From positions 1 through 64,000 of the forward strand of contig NZ_RCHI01000015.1 in assembly GCF_003664585.1 (NCBI RefSeq): a stretch of 64,000 nt of DNA, written 5' to 3'. Positions 9,084-18,672 of the stretch are shown in pieces. The DNA is from Paenirhodobacter hankyongi (GTDB lineage: Bacteria; Pseudomonadota; Alphaproteobacteria; Rhodobacterales; Rhodobacteraceae). Within the stretch, counting starts at the first letter, position 1. Every line of letters starts with the position of its first letter. Under the pieces are notes generated by a model. It was not told the origin of the DNA. It did not search any database and was given only the letters and a program-made list of their open reading frames with translations. The position numbers were made by a program, and so were the translations under genes.

Positions 9084-9200
9084 GGGGAATTCCCTCCGTC
9101 TCAAAATCTGTAAGGCGGAGTCATCCTGCCCTGATCCGGCGCCATTCCGGCCGCCGATCGCGGAACCTCCCCCCACGTCAACAAACTTGCCGAAAACGGC

Positions 9201-9818
9201 TCAACCGTCAATCGGACAAACGGCCGCGAGCACCGCGGAAAACTGTGCCGGGTGCGCCGTGGCGAGATGGGCGAGGGTGACGCGCCGGCCGGGGCCAAGG
9301 CCGCACAGGGTCACCCGCACCGCGGCCTCGGGGCGGTCGACGGCGATCCGGGCGAGGGCAAAGCCGGGCTGCGCGCTGCCGAGCCGGTAGCCAAGGATGA
9401 CCGTCGGCCGGGTGAACTTGCCCGGGCCGAAGATCGCCGTGGCGAGCGCGTCGATCGTCACGCCGCGCGCCGCGGCCGCCGCGGTCACGTCCTGGCCATC
9501 AGGGCCGGCGGGCAGGTCCGCAAGCCGGGCGAACAGGTCCATCTGCACGCGCACCGAGGCGGGCGGCGCGGGGCTGTCGTCGCTGCGATAGCGGCGCAGG
9601 GTGCCTTGCGGCAGGGGCTCGCCATCATCGCGTGCGAGCGCGCCGGTGACACCCGTCCAGCTTGCGGGGATCGGCAGGTCGCGGCCTGCCTGCGGCAGGG
9701 AGGTTTCGGCGCCCATGGCGTGGCCTTTCGTGAACGGGGGGAGAAGCGGTGCGAGGGCGGGGGCGATCAGCGCCCCGGTCAGGCCGCGCAGCAGCGTCCG
9801 GCGACGGGAAAACGGCAT
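9201..9818 (-). CDS. Tat-type exported protein of unknown function
   Basis: 205 residues with a twin-arginine-like signal peptide: SRRRTLLRG followed by the hydrophobic LTGALIAPALAPLLPPF. Export as a folded, possibly cofactor-binding protein is therefore likely. The mature part has no motif I recognise. AGGAGG precedes the ATG at 9818, and a promoter-length gap separates it from the divergent lipoate ligase gene. It ends 117 bp upstream of the RTX start on the same strand, so co-transcription with the protease is possible. Confidence 0.65.
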   Translation of the reverse strand: MPFSRRRTLLRGLTGALIAPALAPLLPPFTKGHAMGAETSLPQAGRDLPIPASWTGVTGALARDDGEPLPQGTLRRYRSDDSPAPPASVRVQMDLFARLADLPAGPDGQDVTAAAAARGVTIDALATAIFGPGKFTRPTVILGYRLGSAQPGFALARIAVDRPEAAVRVTLCGLGPGRRVTLAHLATAHPAQFSAVLAAVCPIDG

Positions 9819-10001
9819 GGCGGGCCTCCTTCTGCCGCGGGTCGGGTTGGCGGCATTTGGCGCCGAGGGCGGCGGTGCCGTCAACCCCCGGCGCGGGGCT
9901 TCGGCAATCCGCCGCAGGCCGGCGGGTGAAAAGGGGGGTTGCCGGCGCGCCGCCCGCGGCACATCTGTTGCCCAAACCCGGGCGGCAGGCAGGAGGCGCG
10001 G

Positions 10002-11051
10002 ATGCACGGCGAATACAAGGTCCATGGCGGCAAGCTGGTGGTGGCCGATCTCGAGCTGCGCGAGGGCCGGCTTGCCCAGGTGCAGATCTCGGGCGATTTC
10101 TTCCTGGAACCCGGCGAGGCGATCTTCGACCTTGGCGCCGCGCTCGAGGGGCTGCCGGCCACGGCGACGGTCGAGGAGATCACCGCCGCGCTGCGCGCCG
10201 GGCTGCGCCCCGAGGCGGTGCTGGTGGGCTTCAGCCTCGAGGCCGTTGCGATCGCGGTGCGCCGCGCGCTCGGCGTCAGCCGCGGCTGGCGCGATTTCGA
10301 ATGGCAGGTGCTTGACGGGGCGCCGCTGTCGCCGGCGATGCACCTGGCGCTTGACGACGTGCTGGCCCACGAGGTCGCAGCCGGCCGCCGTGCGCCGACG
10401 CTGCGCTTTTGGGAATGGGAGCGCCCGGCGATCATCATCGGCAATTTCCAGTCGCTGAGGAACGAGGTCGACCTCGAGGCGGCCGAGGAGCTGGGCGTCG
10501 AGACGGTGCGGCGGGTGACCGGCGGCGGCGCGATGTTCGTCGAGCCGGGCTCGACCATCACCTATTCGCTCTATGCGCCCGCCGAACTGGTCGACGGCAT
10601 GAGCTTTGCCGACTCCTATGCCTTCCTCGACACCTGGGTGCTGAAGGCGCTGAACGATCTGGGCATCGATGCGGTCTACAAGCCGCTCAACGACATCGCG
10701 AGCTCGAAGGGCAAGATCGGCGGTGCGGCGCAAAAGCGCTATGCCGGCGGCGCGGTGCTGCACCATGTCACCATGGCCTATGACATGGACGCCTCGAAGA
10801 TGATGCAGGTGCTGCGCATCGGCCGCGAGAAGCTGTCGGACAAGGGCATCGCCAGCGCCGGCAAGCGCGTCGATCCCGTGCGCAGCCAGACCGGGCTGGA
10901 ACGCGGCGCGGTGATCGAGCGGATGAAGGCCACCTTCCTCGACCTGCACGGCGGCACCCCAGGCGCAATCACCGCCGAGGAGCTGGCCGCGGCCGAGACG
11001 CTCGCGCGCGAGAAGTTCGAAACCCCCGCCTGGCTGCACCATATCCCCTGA
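10002..11051 (+). CDS. Lipoate-protein ligase A-like protein with N-terminal accessory domain
   Basis: 349 residues, predicted to attach lipoate to E2/H subunits of 2-oxoacid dehydrogenases or the glycine cleavage system. Residues 1-85 resemble the small accessory domain that follows the catalytic domain in E. coli LplA. The catalytic BPL/LplA fold comes after it, with RRVTGGGAMFVEPGSTITYS as the lipoyl-AMP loop and the lysine region PLNDIASSKGKIGGAAQKR. The domain order is thus swapped relative to E. coli. AGGAGG lies 6 bases before the chosen ATG. It stands alone between divergent and convergent neighbours. Confidence 0.85.
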   Translation: MHGEYKVHGGKLVVADLELREGRLAQVQISGDFFLEPGEAIFDLGAALEGLPATATVEEITAALRAGLRPEAVLVGFSLEAVAIAVRRALGVSRGWRDFEWQVLDGAPLSPAMHLALDDVLAHEVAAGRRAPTLRFWEWERPAIIIGNFQSLRNEVDLEAAEELGVETVRRVTGGGAMFVEPGSTITYSLYAPAELVDGMSFADSYAFLDTWVLKALNDLGIDAVYKPLNDIASSKGKIGGAAQKRYAGGAVLHHVTMAYDMDASKMMQVLRIGREKLSDKGIASAGKRVDPVRSQTGLERGAVIERMKATFLDLHGGTPGAITAEELAAAETLAREKFETPAWLHHIP

Positions 11052-11055
11052 GCGC

Positions 11056-11520
11056 TCAGGGGCTCATCCAGCTCTGCTCCACCACCGCCTCCATCGCGAC
11101 ATAGCTCGAGGTGGCATGGACATGGGGCAGGGCGGAAATCTTCTCGCCCATGATCCGGCGGTAATCGGCCATGTCGTGCGAGCGCACCTTCAGCAGATAG
11201 TCGAAACCGCCGGCGATCATGTAGCACTCCTCGACCTCCTCGATCGCGCGCACCGCGGCGTTGAAGGCCGCAAGCGCGCGCTCGCGCGTGTCGCTCAGCC
11301 GCACCTCCAGATAGGTGACATGGGTCATGCCCAGCTTCAGCGGCGACAGGATCGCGCGATAGCCGGTGATCAGCCCCATCTCCTCCATCGCCTTGATCCG
11401 CGCCGCGACCGGCGTCTTCGACAGGCCGACGCGACGGGCGAGTTCCGTGATCGGCAGCCGGGCATTGGCGACGAGCTCGCTCAGGATCTTGCGGTCGGTG
11501 GCGTCGAGTGCGGGTTCCAT
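11056..11520 (-). CDS. putR: Lrp/AsnC family regulator of proline catabolism
   Basis: 154-residue Lrp/AsnC protein. The N-terminal HTH (LDATDRKILSELVANARLPITELARRVGLSKTPVAARIKAMEE) is followed by the RAM/AsnC effector domain with GGFDYLLKVRSHDMADYR. It is divergent from putA across a 116-bp gap. In Rhodobacter capsulatus and Agrobacterium an Lrp-type protein in this position activates putA in response to proline, so the symbol rests on homology plus synteny. ATG 11520 was chosen because the HTH begins immediately after it. The gap holds two TTGGTC repeats that could be part of its binding region. Confidence 0.9.
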   Translation of the reverse strand: MEPALDATDRKILSELVANARLPITELARRVGLSKTPVAARIKAMEEMGLITGYRAILSPLKLGMTHVTYLEVRLSDTRERALAAFNAAVRAIEEVEECYMIAGGFDYLLKVRSHDMADYRRIMGEKISALPHVHATSSYVAMEAVVEQSWMSP

Positions 11521-11636
11521 GGTCTGAAATCGTCCTTCATTTTGGTCTGATCGGCTGCAGTATCGGCAATCATTGGTCACAGCGTCCAGTGCGATTCGGG
11601 TACAGAATCCGGAAATCGCCCTTCCGGAGTGCCGCC

Positions 11637-14600
11637 ATGATCGCCAAGCCCGTCCCCGTCTTCCCCGCCCTCGAAGGGCCGGAAGTGAAATTCGCCCCCG
11701 AGGCGCCGCTGCTCGAACGGCTGGTCGCCACCGCGGCGATCTCGGCCGAGACCCGCGCCGCGATCTCGGCACGTGCGGCGGCCCTCGTCGGGCGCATCCG
11801 CTCCGAGGCGAAACCGACGCTGATGGAGCATTTCCTGGCCGAATACGGGCTGTCGACGCGCGAGGGCGTGGCGCTGATGTGCCTAGCCGAGGCGATGCTG
11901 CGCGTGCCCGACACCCAGACCATCGACGCGCTGATCGAGGACAAGATCGCGCCGGCGGAATGGGGCAAGCACCTCGGCACCGCCGCCTCGTCGCTGGTCA
12001 ATGCCTCGACCTGGGCGCTGATGCTGACGGGCAAGGTGCTTGATGACGATTACCCGGGCGTGGCGGGCACGCTGCGCGGCGCGATCAAGCGCCTTGGCGA
12101 GCCGGTGATCCGCGCCGCGGTCGGTCGCGCGATGAAGGAGATGGGCCGGCAGTTCGTGCTGGGCGAGACGATCGAGGGGGCGCTGAGCAATGCCCGCACC
12201 CGCGAGGCGATCGGCTTCACCTACAGCTATGACATGCTCGGCGAGGCGGCGATGACCTCGGCCGATGCGGCGCGCTATGACGCCGACTACACCCGCGCCA
12301 TCGCGGCGATCGGCAAGGCGGCGACCAAGGCCTCGATCCACGACAACCCCGGCATCTCGATCAAGCTCTCGGCGCTGCATCCGCGCTATGAGCTGGCGAA
12401 CGAGGAGCGGGTGATGGCCGAGCTGGTGCCGGTGGTGCTGCGCCTTGCGCGGCAGGCCGCGGCGGCAGGCATCGGCATGCATGTCGACGCCGAGGAACAG
12501 GCGCGGCTGTCGCTGTCGTTCAAGGTGATCGAGGCGGTGATGGCCGATCCCTCGCTCGCCGGCTGGGAGGGCATGGGCATCGTCGTGCAGGCCTATGGCA
12601 AGCGCGCGGGCCTTGCGATTGATGCGCTTTACGACATGGCCTGCCGCTATGACCGCAAGATCTGCGTGCGGCTGGTGAAGGGCGCCTATTGGGACGCCGA
12701 GATGAAGCTGGCGCAGGTCGAGGGCCATCCGGGCTTCCCGCTCTTCACCTCGAAGACCGCGACCGACGTCAGCTATATCTGCCTGGCGAAGAAGCTCTTC
12801 GGCATGGGTGACCGGATCTTCCCGCAATTCGCCGGGCACAACGCGCATACCGTCTCGTCGATCCTCGAACTGGCCGAGGGCCGTCCGTTCGAGTTCCAGC
12901 GCCTGCACGGCATGGGCGAACGGCTGCATGACATCGTGCTGAAGGAAACCAAGGGCCGCTGCCGGATCTACGCGCCGGTCGGTGCGCATCGCGACCTTCT
13001 GGCCTATCTGGTGCGCCGCCTGCTCGAGAACGGCGCGAACTCGTCCTTCGTGCACCAGCTCGTCGACGAGAGCATCGCGCCCGAGACGATCGCACGCGAC
13101 CCCTTCACCGCGCTTGCGACGGCCAAGGCGCCGGCCAGCCTTCTGGCGCCGGCCGATCTCTTCGGGCCGCGCCGCAAGGCCTCGAAGGGCTTCGATCTGA
13201 CCGACGAGCGCGTGGTCGAGGCGATCGAGGCGGCGCGGGACTGCACCATCCCCGATGCCGCGCCGCTGACCGTCTCGCCCGCGACCGGCACCGCGCTGAC
13301 CGTGACCAACCCCGCGACCGGCGCCGCCGTCGCGCAGGTGATCGAGGCCGATGCGGCGACGGTTGCCCGCGCCCTCGATGACGCCCGCGTCTGGGACGTG
13401 CCGGCCGCCGAGCGCGCTGCGGTGCTGCGCCGCGCCGCCGACCTGTATGAGGAGAACTTCGGTCCGATCTTCGCCACCCTCGCCGCCGAGGCCGGCAAGA
13501 GCTGGGGCGATGCGGTGGGCGAGCTGCGCGAGGCCTGCGACTTCCTGCGCTATTACGCCGCCGAGGGCGAGACCTCGGCCGCCGCGCCCCGTGGCATCAT
13601 CGCCGCGATCAGCCCGTGGAACTTCCCGCTGGCGATCTTCACCGGCCAGATCTCGGCCGCGCTGATGGCGGGCAATGCGGTGCTCGCGAAACCGGCCGAG
13701 GCGACGCCGCTCATCGCCGCGATGGCGGTGCGGCTCCTGCATGCGGCGGGTGTTCCGGCTTCGGCGCTGCAGCTGCTGCCGGGGCCGGGCTCGGTCGTCG
13801 GCACGGCGATCACCTCGGACCCGCGGGTGAAGGGCGTGGTCTTCACCGGCTCGACCGCCACCGCGCAGCGCATCGCCGCGGTGATGGCCGACACCCTGGA
13901 ACCCGGCACGCCGCTGATCGCCGAGACCGGTGGTCTGAACGCGATGATCGTCGATTCGACCGCGCTGCCCGAACAGGCGGTGCGCGACATCGTCGCCTCG
14001 GCCTTCCGTTCGGCCGGGCAGCGCTGCTCGGCGCTGCGCTGCCTCTATGTGCAGGAAGACATTGCGCCGCATCTTCTGGCGATGGTGAAGGGCGCGATGG
14101 ACGAGCTGAAGCTGGGCGATCCGCGGCACTTCGTGACCGATGTCGGCCCGGTGATCGACGCCCGCGCGCAGGCCGGCATCCTCGACTATGTCGCCGCCCG
14201 CGAGGGCGCGGTGCTGCACCGCACCGCGGCGCCGGCCGAGGGCACCTTTGTCGCCCCGGTGATGCTCAAGGTCTCGGGCATCGCCGATCTCGAACGCGAG
14301 GTCTTCGGCCCGGTGCTGCATGTCGCCACCTTCCGGGCGGGCGAGCTCGGCACCGTGATCGAGGCGGTGAACGCGCGCGGCTACGGGCTGACCTTCGGGC
14401 TGCACAGCCGCATCGACGCCCGTGTGCAGGAGGTGTCCGAGGCGATCCGCGTCGGCAACACCTATGTCAACCGCAACCAGATCGGCGCCGTGGTCGGCAG
14501 CCAGCCCTTCGGCGGCGAGGGGCTCTCGGGCACCGGGCCGAAGGCGGGCGGGCCGCTCTACCTTGCGCGCTTCTTCGCGCCCGAGCCGGTCGCCGCGCCG

Positions 14601-15056
14601 AATGCGGCGCCGGCGGGCGTGGCCGATCTTGCGGCGATCCGCGCGGCGCTGGCGGGCTTTGCCGAGACGCAGGTCGAGGAACGGCTGATGCCGGGCCCGA
14701 CGGGCGAGCTGAACCGGCTGAGCCTGCACACCCGTCCGCCGGTGCTCTGCCTCGGCCCGGGGGCTGCGGCCACCGCGGCGCAGGTCGCGGCGGTGCGCGC
14801 GCTTGGCGGCGTGGCGTTCGCCGTCGAGGGGCGGCTTGACCCGGCGGCGCTGGCCTCGCTCGAGGGCTTTGGTGCCGTGCTGTGGTGGGGCGATGCCGAG
14901 ACCGGCCGGGCGATCGCGCGGGTTCTGGCCGCGCGTCCGGGCCCGATCGTGCAGCTGGTCACCGGCCGGCCCGACCGCGCCCATGTGCTGCACGAGCGGC
15001 ACCTGTGCGTCGACACCACGGCGGCGGGCGGCAACGCGGCGCTGCTGGCGGGCTGA
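11637..15056 (+). CDS. putA: Bifunctional proline dehydrogenase / L-glutamate-gamma-semialdehyde dehydrogenase
   Basis: 1139-residue enzyme oxidising proline to glutamate at the inner membrane face. An alpha-domain and FAD-binding PRODH barrel occupy roughly residues 60-460 (YGKRAGLAIDALYDMA, VRLVKGAYWDAEMK). The aldehyde dehydrogenase follows at about 500-970, with SPWNFPLAIFTGQ, FTGSTATAQRIA, the general base in AETGG and the nucleophile in AGQRCSALR. A C-terminal domain of about 150 residues closes it. There is no N-terminal ribbon-helix-helix, so it cannot be its own repressor as in E. coli, matching the adjacent putR. CGGAG precedes ATG 11637. Confidence 0.97.
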   Translation: MIAKPVPVFPALEGPEVKFAPEAPLLERLVATAAISAETRAAISARAAALVGRIRSEAKPTLMEHFLAEYGLSTREGVALMCLAEAMLRVPDTQTIDALIEDKIAPAEWGKHLGTAASSLVNASTWALMLTGKVLDDDYPGVAGTLRGAIKRLGEPVIRAAVGRAMKEMGRQFVLGETIEGALSNARTREAIGFTYSYDMLGEAAMTSADAARYDADYTRAIAAIGKAATKASIHDNPGISIKLSALHPRYELANEERVMAELVPVVLRLARQAAAAGIGMHVDAEEQARLSLSFKVIEAVMADPSLAGWEGMGIVVQAYGKRAGLAIDALYDMACRYDRKICVRLVKGAYWDAEMKLAQVEGHPGFPLFTSKTATDVSYICLAKKLFGMGDRIFPQFAGHNAHTVSSILELAEGRPFEFQRLHGMGERLHDIVLKETKGRCRIYAPVGAHRDLLAYLVRRLLENGANSSFVHQLVDESIAPETIARDPFTALATAKAPASLLAPADLFGPRRKASKGFDLTDERVVEAIEAARDCTIPDAAPLTVSPATGTALTVTNPATGAAVAQVIEADAATVARALDDARVWDVPAAERAAVLRRAADLYEENFGPIFATLAAEAGKSWGDAVGELREACDFLRYYAAEGETSAAAPRGIIAAISPWNFPLAIFTGQISAALMAGNAVLAKPAEATPLIAAMAVRLLHAAGVPASALQLLPGPGSVVGTAITSDPRVKGVVFTGSTATAQRIAAVMADTLEPGTPLIAETGGLNAMIVDSTALPEQAVRDIVASAFRSAGQRCSALRCLYVQEDIAPHLLAMVKGAMDELKLGDPRHFVTDVGPVIDARAQAGILDYVAAREGAVLHRTAAPAEGTFVAPVMLKVSGIADLEREVFGPVLHVATFRAGELGTVIEAVNARGYGLTFGLHSRIDARVQEVSEAIRVGNTYVNRNQIGAVVGSQPFGGEGLSGTGPKAGGPLYLARFFAPEPVAAPNAAPAGVADLAAIRAALAGFAETQVEERLMPGPTGELNRLSLHTRPPVLCLGPGAAATAAQVAAVRALGGVAFAVEGRLDPAALASLEGFGAVLWWGDAETGRAIARVLAARPGPIVQLVTGRPDRAHVLHERHLCVDTTAAGGNAALLAG

Positions 15057-15068
15057 GCCCGACCGCCC

Positions 15069-15839
15069 TCAGATCGCGCGGTAATCCTCGGCGAGCCGCG
15101 CGATCTGGTCCGGCCGGTGATCGGCAAGGCCTGGCAGATCGACGATCAGCAGGGTCTCGCGGGTGCCGGCCATCGCGATCGGCCGGGCATCGGGCCCGGC
15201 GATCACCGACTGGCCCGAAAACGCCAGCCCGCGCTCGACACCGCAGTAATTCGCATAGGCGATGACCTGACGGTTCTCATGCGCGCGGGCCGGCACCAGC
15301 ACGTTCTGCACATGCTCGGCCCCGGCCGGGTTCGCCGTCGGCACCAGGATCAGATCGACCCCGCGCGCGGCCAGCGCCGCGGCGTGCCCCGGAAACTCGA
15401 TGTCATAGCAGATCAGCAGACCGCAGCGCCGCCCGTCGAAGTCGAAGACCGGCGGCGGCGCCTCGCCCGGGACGAAGCTCGTCTTCTCCATCTCGCCGTA
15501 AAGCTGGATCTTGCGGTAATGCGCGAGCAGCCGCCCCTCCGGGCTCAGCGCGACGGCACTGTTCCACACCCGGCCCTCGGCACGCTCGGCCCAGCCAAGG
15601 GTCAGGCCACAGCCCTCGGCCGCGGCCAGCTCGGCGAGCCGCGCGAGCCACGCGCCGCCGATCGGTTCGGCATCGCGGGCGTGCAGCTCGGGGCGGTTGT
15701 AGCCGGGCAGGTAAAGCTCGGGCGCAACCAGCATCCGCGCCCCCATGGCCGCGGCCGCGCGCAGCGCGTGGGTCAGCCGGTCGAAGGCGCCGGCGATGTC
15801 GCCGTCGGTGGGCAGGGCCTGATAGAGCGCGAGTTTCAT
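15069..15839 (-). CDS. Carbon-nitrogen hydrolase (nitrilase superfamily amidase)
   Basis: 256-residue cytosolic hydrolase with the full Glu-Lys-Cys triad of the superfamily: APELYLPGYN, YRKIQLYGEMEK and the nucleophile in ICYDIEFPG. It probably cleaves a small amide or carbamoyl compound. It is convergent with putA, with only 12 bases between the stops, and divergent from proS. The exact substrate cannot be assigned; omega-amidase or N-carbamoyl hydrolase activities are both open. Confidence 0.87.
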   Translation of the reverse strand: MKLALYQALPTDGDIAGAFDRLTHALRAAAAMGARMLVAPELYLPGYNRPELHARDAEPIGGAWLARLAELAAAEGCGLTLGWAERAEGRVWNSAVALSPEGRLLAHYRKIQLYGEMEKTSFVPGEAPPPVFDFDGRRCGLLICYDIEFPGHAAALAARGVDLILVPTANPAGAEHVQNVLVPARAHENRQVIAYANYCGVERGLAFSGQSVIAGPDARPIAMAGTRETLLIVDLPGLADHRPDQIARLAEDYRAI

Positions 15840-15994
15840 TCTGTCTCCGGGAACGCAGGGCAGGGGCGGCGTGCATTCGACACGGCCCGCCGGCGAAGCG
15901 CAACCCCGTCCGCGCCGCGGCCCCCTGACACTTGCCCCGCGAGGGCATTTCCTCTAGGCCATTTCGCAACGCGAAACAAACCGTCGGACACGCC

Positions 15995-17332
15995 ATGCGT
16001 CTTACCCGCTATTTCCTCCCCGTCCTCAAGGAAAACCCCGCCGAGGCGCAGATCGTCTCGCACCGCTACATGCTGCGCGCGGGGATGATCAAGCAGCAGG
16101 CGGCGGGGATCTATTCCTGGCTGCCGATGGGCTTCAAGGTGCTCAAGCGCCTCGAGCAGATCGTGCACGAGGAACAGATCCGCGCCGGGCACATCCCGCT
16201 GCTGATGCCGACGCTGCAATCGGCCGACCTGTGGCGCGAGTCGGGGCGCTATGACGCCTACGGCCCCGAGATGCTGCGCTTCAAGGACCGCCACGACCGC
16301 GAGATGCTCTATGGGCCCACGAACGAGGAGATGATCACCGACATCTTCCGTTCGCATGTCGAAAGCTACAAGTCGCTGCCGCTGACGCTCTACCACATCC
16401 AGTGGAAGTTCCGCGACGAGGTCCGCCCGCGCTTCGGCGTGATGCGCGGCCGCGAGTTCCTGATGAAGGACGGCTATTCCTTCGATCTGACGAAGGAAGA
16501 CGCGCTGCATGCCTACAACCGCCACATGGTCAGCTATCTGCGCACCTACGAGCGCATGGGCCTGACCGCGATCCCGATGCGTGCCGACTCTGGCCCGATC
16601 GGCGGCGACAACACCCATGAATTCCTGGTGCTGGCGAAGACCGGCGAGTCGGAAGTCTTCTATGACGCCAAGGTGCCCGAGCTGAAGCTGGGCGACCGCA
16701 CCGTCGATTACGACAACCGTGACGAGGTCGCCGCGATCTGCAAGGAGTTCACCACGCTCTACGCCCGCACCGACGAGACCCATGACGAGGCGCTCTTCAA
16801 CCAGATCCCGGAAGAGCGGCGCTGCATCGGCCGCGGCATCGAGGTCGGGCAGATCTTCTACTTCGGCACGAAATATTCGGAACCGATGGGCGCCACCGTC
16901 ACCACCCCCGACGGCGCCAAGGTGCCGGTCGAGATGGGCAGCCACGGCATCGGCGTCAGCCGCCTGATCGGCGCGCTGATCGAGGCGAACCACGACGAGA
17001 AGGGCATCATCTGGCCCGAGGGCGTGACGCCCTTCCACGTCGGCCTCGTCAACCTGAAGCAGGGCGATGTCGCGACCGACGCCGCCTGCGAGGCGCTTTA
17101 TGCCGCGCTGAAGGCGAAGGGGCTCGACCCGCTTTACGACGACCGCGAGGAACGTGCCGGCGCCAAGTTCGCCACCATGGACCTGATCGGCCTGCCCTGG
17201 CGCATCACCGTCGGCCCGCGCGGGCTCGCGAACGGCCTCGTCGAGCTGACCTCGCGCCGCAGCGGCGAGAGCGAGGAGATGACCCCCGAAGCGGCCGTGG
17301 CGAAGATCGTCGAGATCTACGCCGGGATCTGA
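15995..17332 (+). CDS. proS: Prolyl-tRNA synthetase, short alphaproteobacterial type
   Basis: 445-residue class II synthetase that charges tRNA-Pro. Motif 2 is visible in [31 protein letters not shown] and motif 3 in [16 protein letters not shown]; the HGTP anticodon-binding domain occupies the last 100 residues. It lacks the about 180-residue editing insertion of E. coli ProRS, as is usual in alphaproteobacteria and mitochondria. ATG 15995 matches the family N-terminus MRLTRYFLP; in-frame upstream codons are not conserved. A terminator follows 20 bases after the stop, so it is monocistronic. Confidence 0.96.
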   Translation: MRLTRYFLPVLKENPAEAQIVSHRYMLRAGMIKQQAAGIYSWLPMGFKVLKRLEQIVHEEQIRAGHIPLLMPTLQSADLWRESGRYDAYGPEMLRFKDRHDREMLYGPTNEEMITDIFRSHVESYKSLPLTLYHIQWKFRDEVRPRFGVMRGREFLMKDGYSFDLTKEDALHAYNRHMVSYLRTYERMGLTAIPMRADSGPIGGDNTHEFLVLAKTGESEVFYDAKVPELKLGDRTVDYDNRDEVAAICKEFTTLYARTDETHDEALFNQIPEERRCIGRGIEVGQIFYFGTKYSEPMGATVTTPDGAKVPVEMGSHGIGVSRLIGALIEANHDEKGIIWPEGVTPFHVGLVNLKQGDVATDAACEALYAALKAKGLDPLYDDREERAGAKFATMDLIGLPWRITVGPRGLANGLVELTSRRSGESEEMTPEAAVAKIVEIYAGI

Positions 17333-17351
17333 TCCGGGCGACAGTTTCGCG

Positions 17352-17385
17352 AAAGGGGCGGGGCCACGGGCCGCCGCCCCTTTTT
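17352..17385 (+). terminator. Rho-independent terminator of proS
   Basis: AAAGGGGCGG (17352-17361) pairs with CCGCCCCTTT (17374-17383), followed by more T residues to 17385. The stem is ten base pairs with a 12-base loop. Confidence 0.85.
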
Positions 17386-17457
17386 GCTGCGCCGCTGGAA
17401 AAGCTGGACTTGAGTAAAAAACTCGGGTAATCGCGTCTCCATCATTTGGAGGTGTCG

Positions 17458-18597
17458 ATGAAACGGGCTGTGCTGATCGCGATGGCGTTCACTGCGCTGG
17501 CTGCGCCGCTGCGTGCCGGGGAGGGGGCCTATCCCTCGCTCGAGGCCTGGGGCGAGGCGCTGTTTTCCGACACCAACCTGTCGAAGAACCGCACCGAGGC
17601 CTGCGCCACCTGTCACGACCCGGCCGCCGGGTTCAGTGACCCGCGCGAGACCGCCGTGGGCCGCGCCGTCAGCTTGGGCGATGATGGCGCAAGCCTGGGT
17701 GACCGCAACGCGCCGACGGCAAGCTATGCGCGCTTTTCCCCGCCCTTCGGCCGCACCGCCGATGGCAAGTGGCAGGGCGGGCAGTTCCACGACGGCCGCG
17801 CCGCGACCTTGGCCGATCAGGCGAAGGGGCCGCCGCTGAACCCGATCGAGATGGGGATGCCCGATGTCGCGGCGGTCGCCGCGCGGCTGCGCGAGAACCC
17901 GCGCTATGTCGCGACGCTCGCCGCGCTGCGCCCCGGGGCCGACGACGCGGCCGCCTTCGACGCCATGGCCGAGGCGATCGCGGCCTACGAGGCAAGCGAC
18001 ACCTTCGCGCCCTTCGACTCGAAATACGACCGCTTCCTGCGGGGCGAGGCGAAACTGACCGATCAGGAGGAGCTTGGCCGGCTGCTGTTCTTCTCGAACC
18101 AGTTTACCAATTGCAACCTTTGCCATCAGTTGCGCGGCACTCCGGGGGCAGAAGAAGAGACCTTTTCCAACTATCAGTTCCATAACATCGGCGTGCCGGC
18201 GAACCGCGCGGTGCGCGCGGCGAATGGCGCGGCGCCCAACCGGGTGGACAGTGGCCTGCTGGAAAACCCGGCCGTCTCCGACCCCGCCGAGGCAGGCAAG
18301 ATCAAGGTGCCGACGCTGCGCAATGTCGCCGTCACCGGCCCCTACATGCACAACGGCGTCTTTGCCGATCTGCGCACGGTCATCCTGTTCTACAACAGCT
18401 ACAACACCAGGCGCCCCGAGCGGCACATCAACCCCGAGACCGGCGCGCCCTTCGATCCGCCCGAGGTGGCGCAGAACCTCTCGCGCACCGAGCTTGAGAC
18501 CGGGCCGGCGCTTGACGATCAGCGCATCGACGCGCTGGTGGCATTTCTCAAGACGCTGACCGACGCGCGCTACGAACCGCTGCTGACCGATCCGTGA
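17458..18597 (+). CDS. Di-haem cytochrome c peroxidase family protein (MauG/CcpA type)
   Basis: 379 residues with a Sec signal peptide (MKRAVLIAMAFTALAAPLRAG) and two c-type haem sites, CATCH near residue 46 and CNLCH near residue 220. This is the periplasmic bacterial di-haem peroxidase/MauG architecture, which reduces hydrogen peroxide with electrons from c-type cytochromes or modifies proteins oxidatively. A Met-containing segment, TGPYMHNGVFADL, lies where CcpA proteins carry a distal haem ligand. Start ATG 17458 has TGGAGG five bases upstream. It is preceded by the proS terminator. No methylamine genes are near, so peroxidase is the safer label. Confidence 0.85.
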   Translation: MKRAVLIAMAFTALAAPLRAGEGAYPSLEAWGEALFSDTNLSKNRTEACATCHDPAAGFSDPRETAVGRAVSLGDDGASLGDRNAPTASYARFSPPFGRTADGKWQGGQFHDGRAATLADQAKGPPLNPIEMGMPDVAAVAARLRENPRYVATLAALRPGADDAAAFDAMAEAIAAYEASDTFAPFDSKYDRFLRGEAKLTDQEELGRLLFFSNQFTNCNLCHQLRGTPGAEEETFSNYQFHNIGVPANRAVRAANGAAPNRVDSGLLENPAVSDPAEAGKIKVPTLRNVAVTGPYMHNGVFADLRTVILFYNSYNTRRPERHINPETGAPFDPPEVAQNLSRTELETGPALDDQRIDALVAFLKTLTDARYEPLLTDP

Positions 18598-18641
18598 AGC
18601 GTGCAGAGGGGCAGCGGGCTTGACCTTTGCGCCCCGAAAGG

Positions 18642-18661
18642 CAAGGGTCCGGCGACCCTTG
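18642..18661 (+). other. 8-bp hairpin before lolC/E
   Basis: CAAGGGTC (18642-18649) pairs perfectly with GACCCTTG (18654-18661) around CGGC. It lies 44 bases after the peroxidase stop and 11 bases before the lol permease start. It may be a weak terminator of the upstream gene or a leader hairpin near the lol ribosome-binding region. Confidence 0.4.
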
Positions 18662-18672
18662 GGACGCATGTC

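Noticed and set aside
5691-9113. A very long open frame (about 1140 codons) on the plus strand opposite the RTX gene
   Set aside because: It is the mirror of the RTX repeats: Val/Ala/Asp-rich monotony with no start signal or domain. The minus-strand frame has a zinc site, Met-turn and RTX motifs.
11883-15002. Long frames antisense to putA and in several other genes
   Set aside because: High GC third positions keep antisense frames open; the sense frames carry complete catalytic motifs and start signals.
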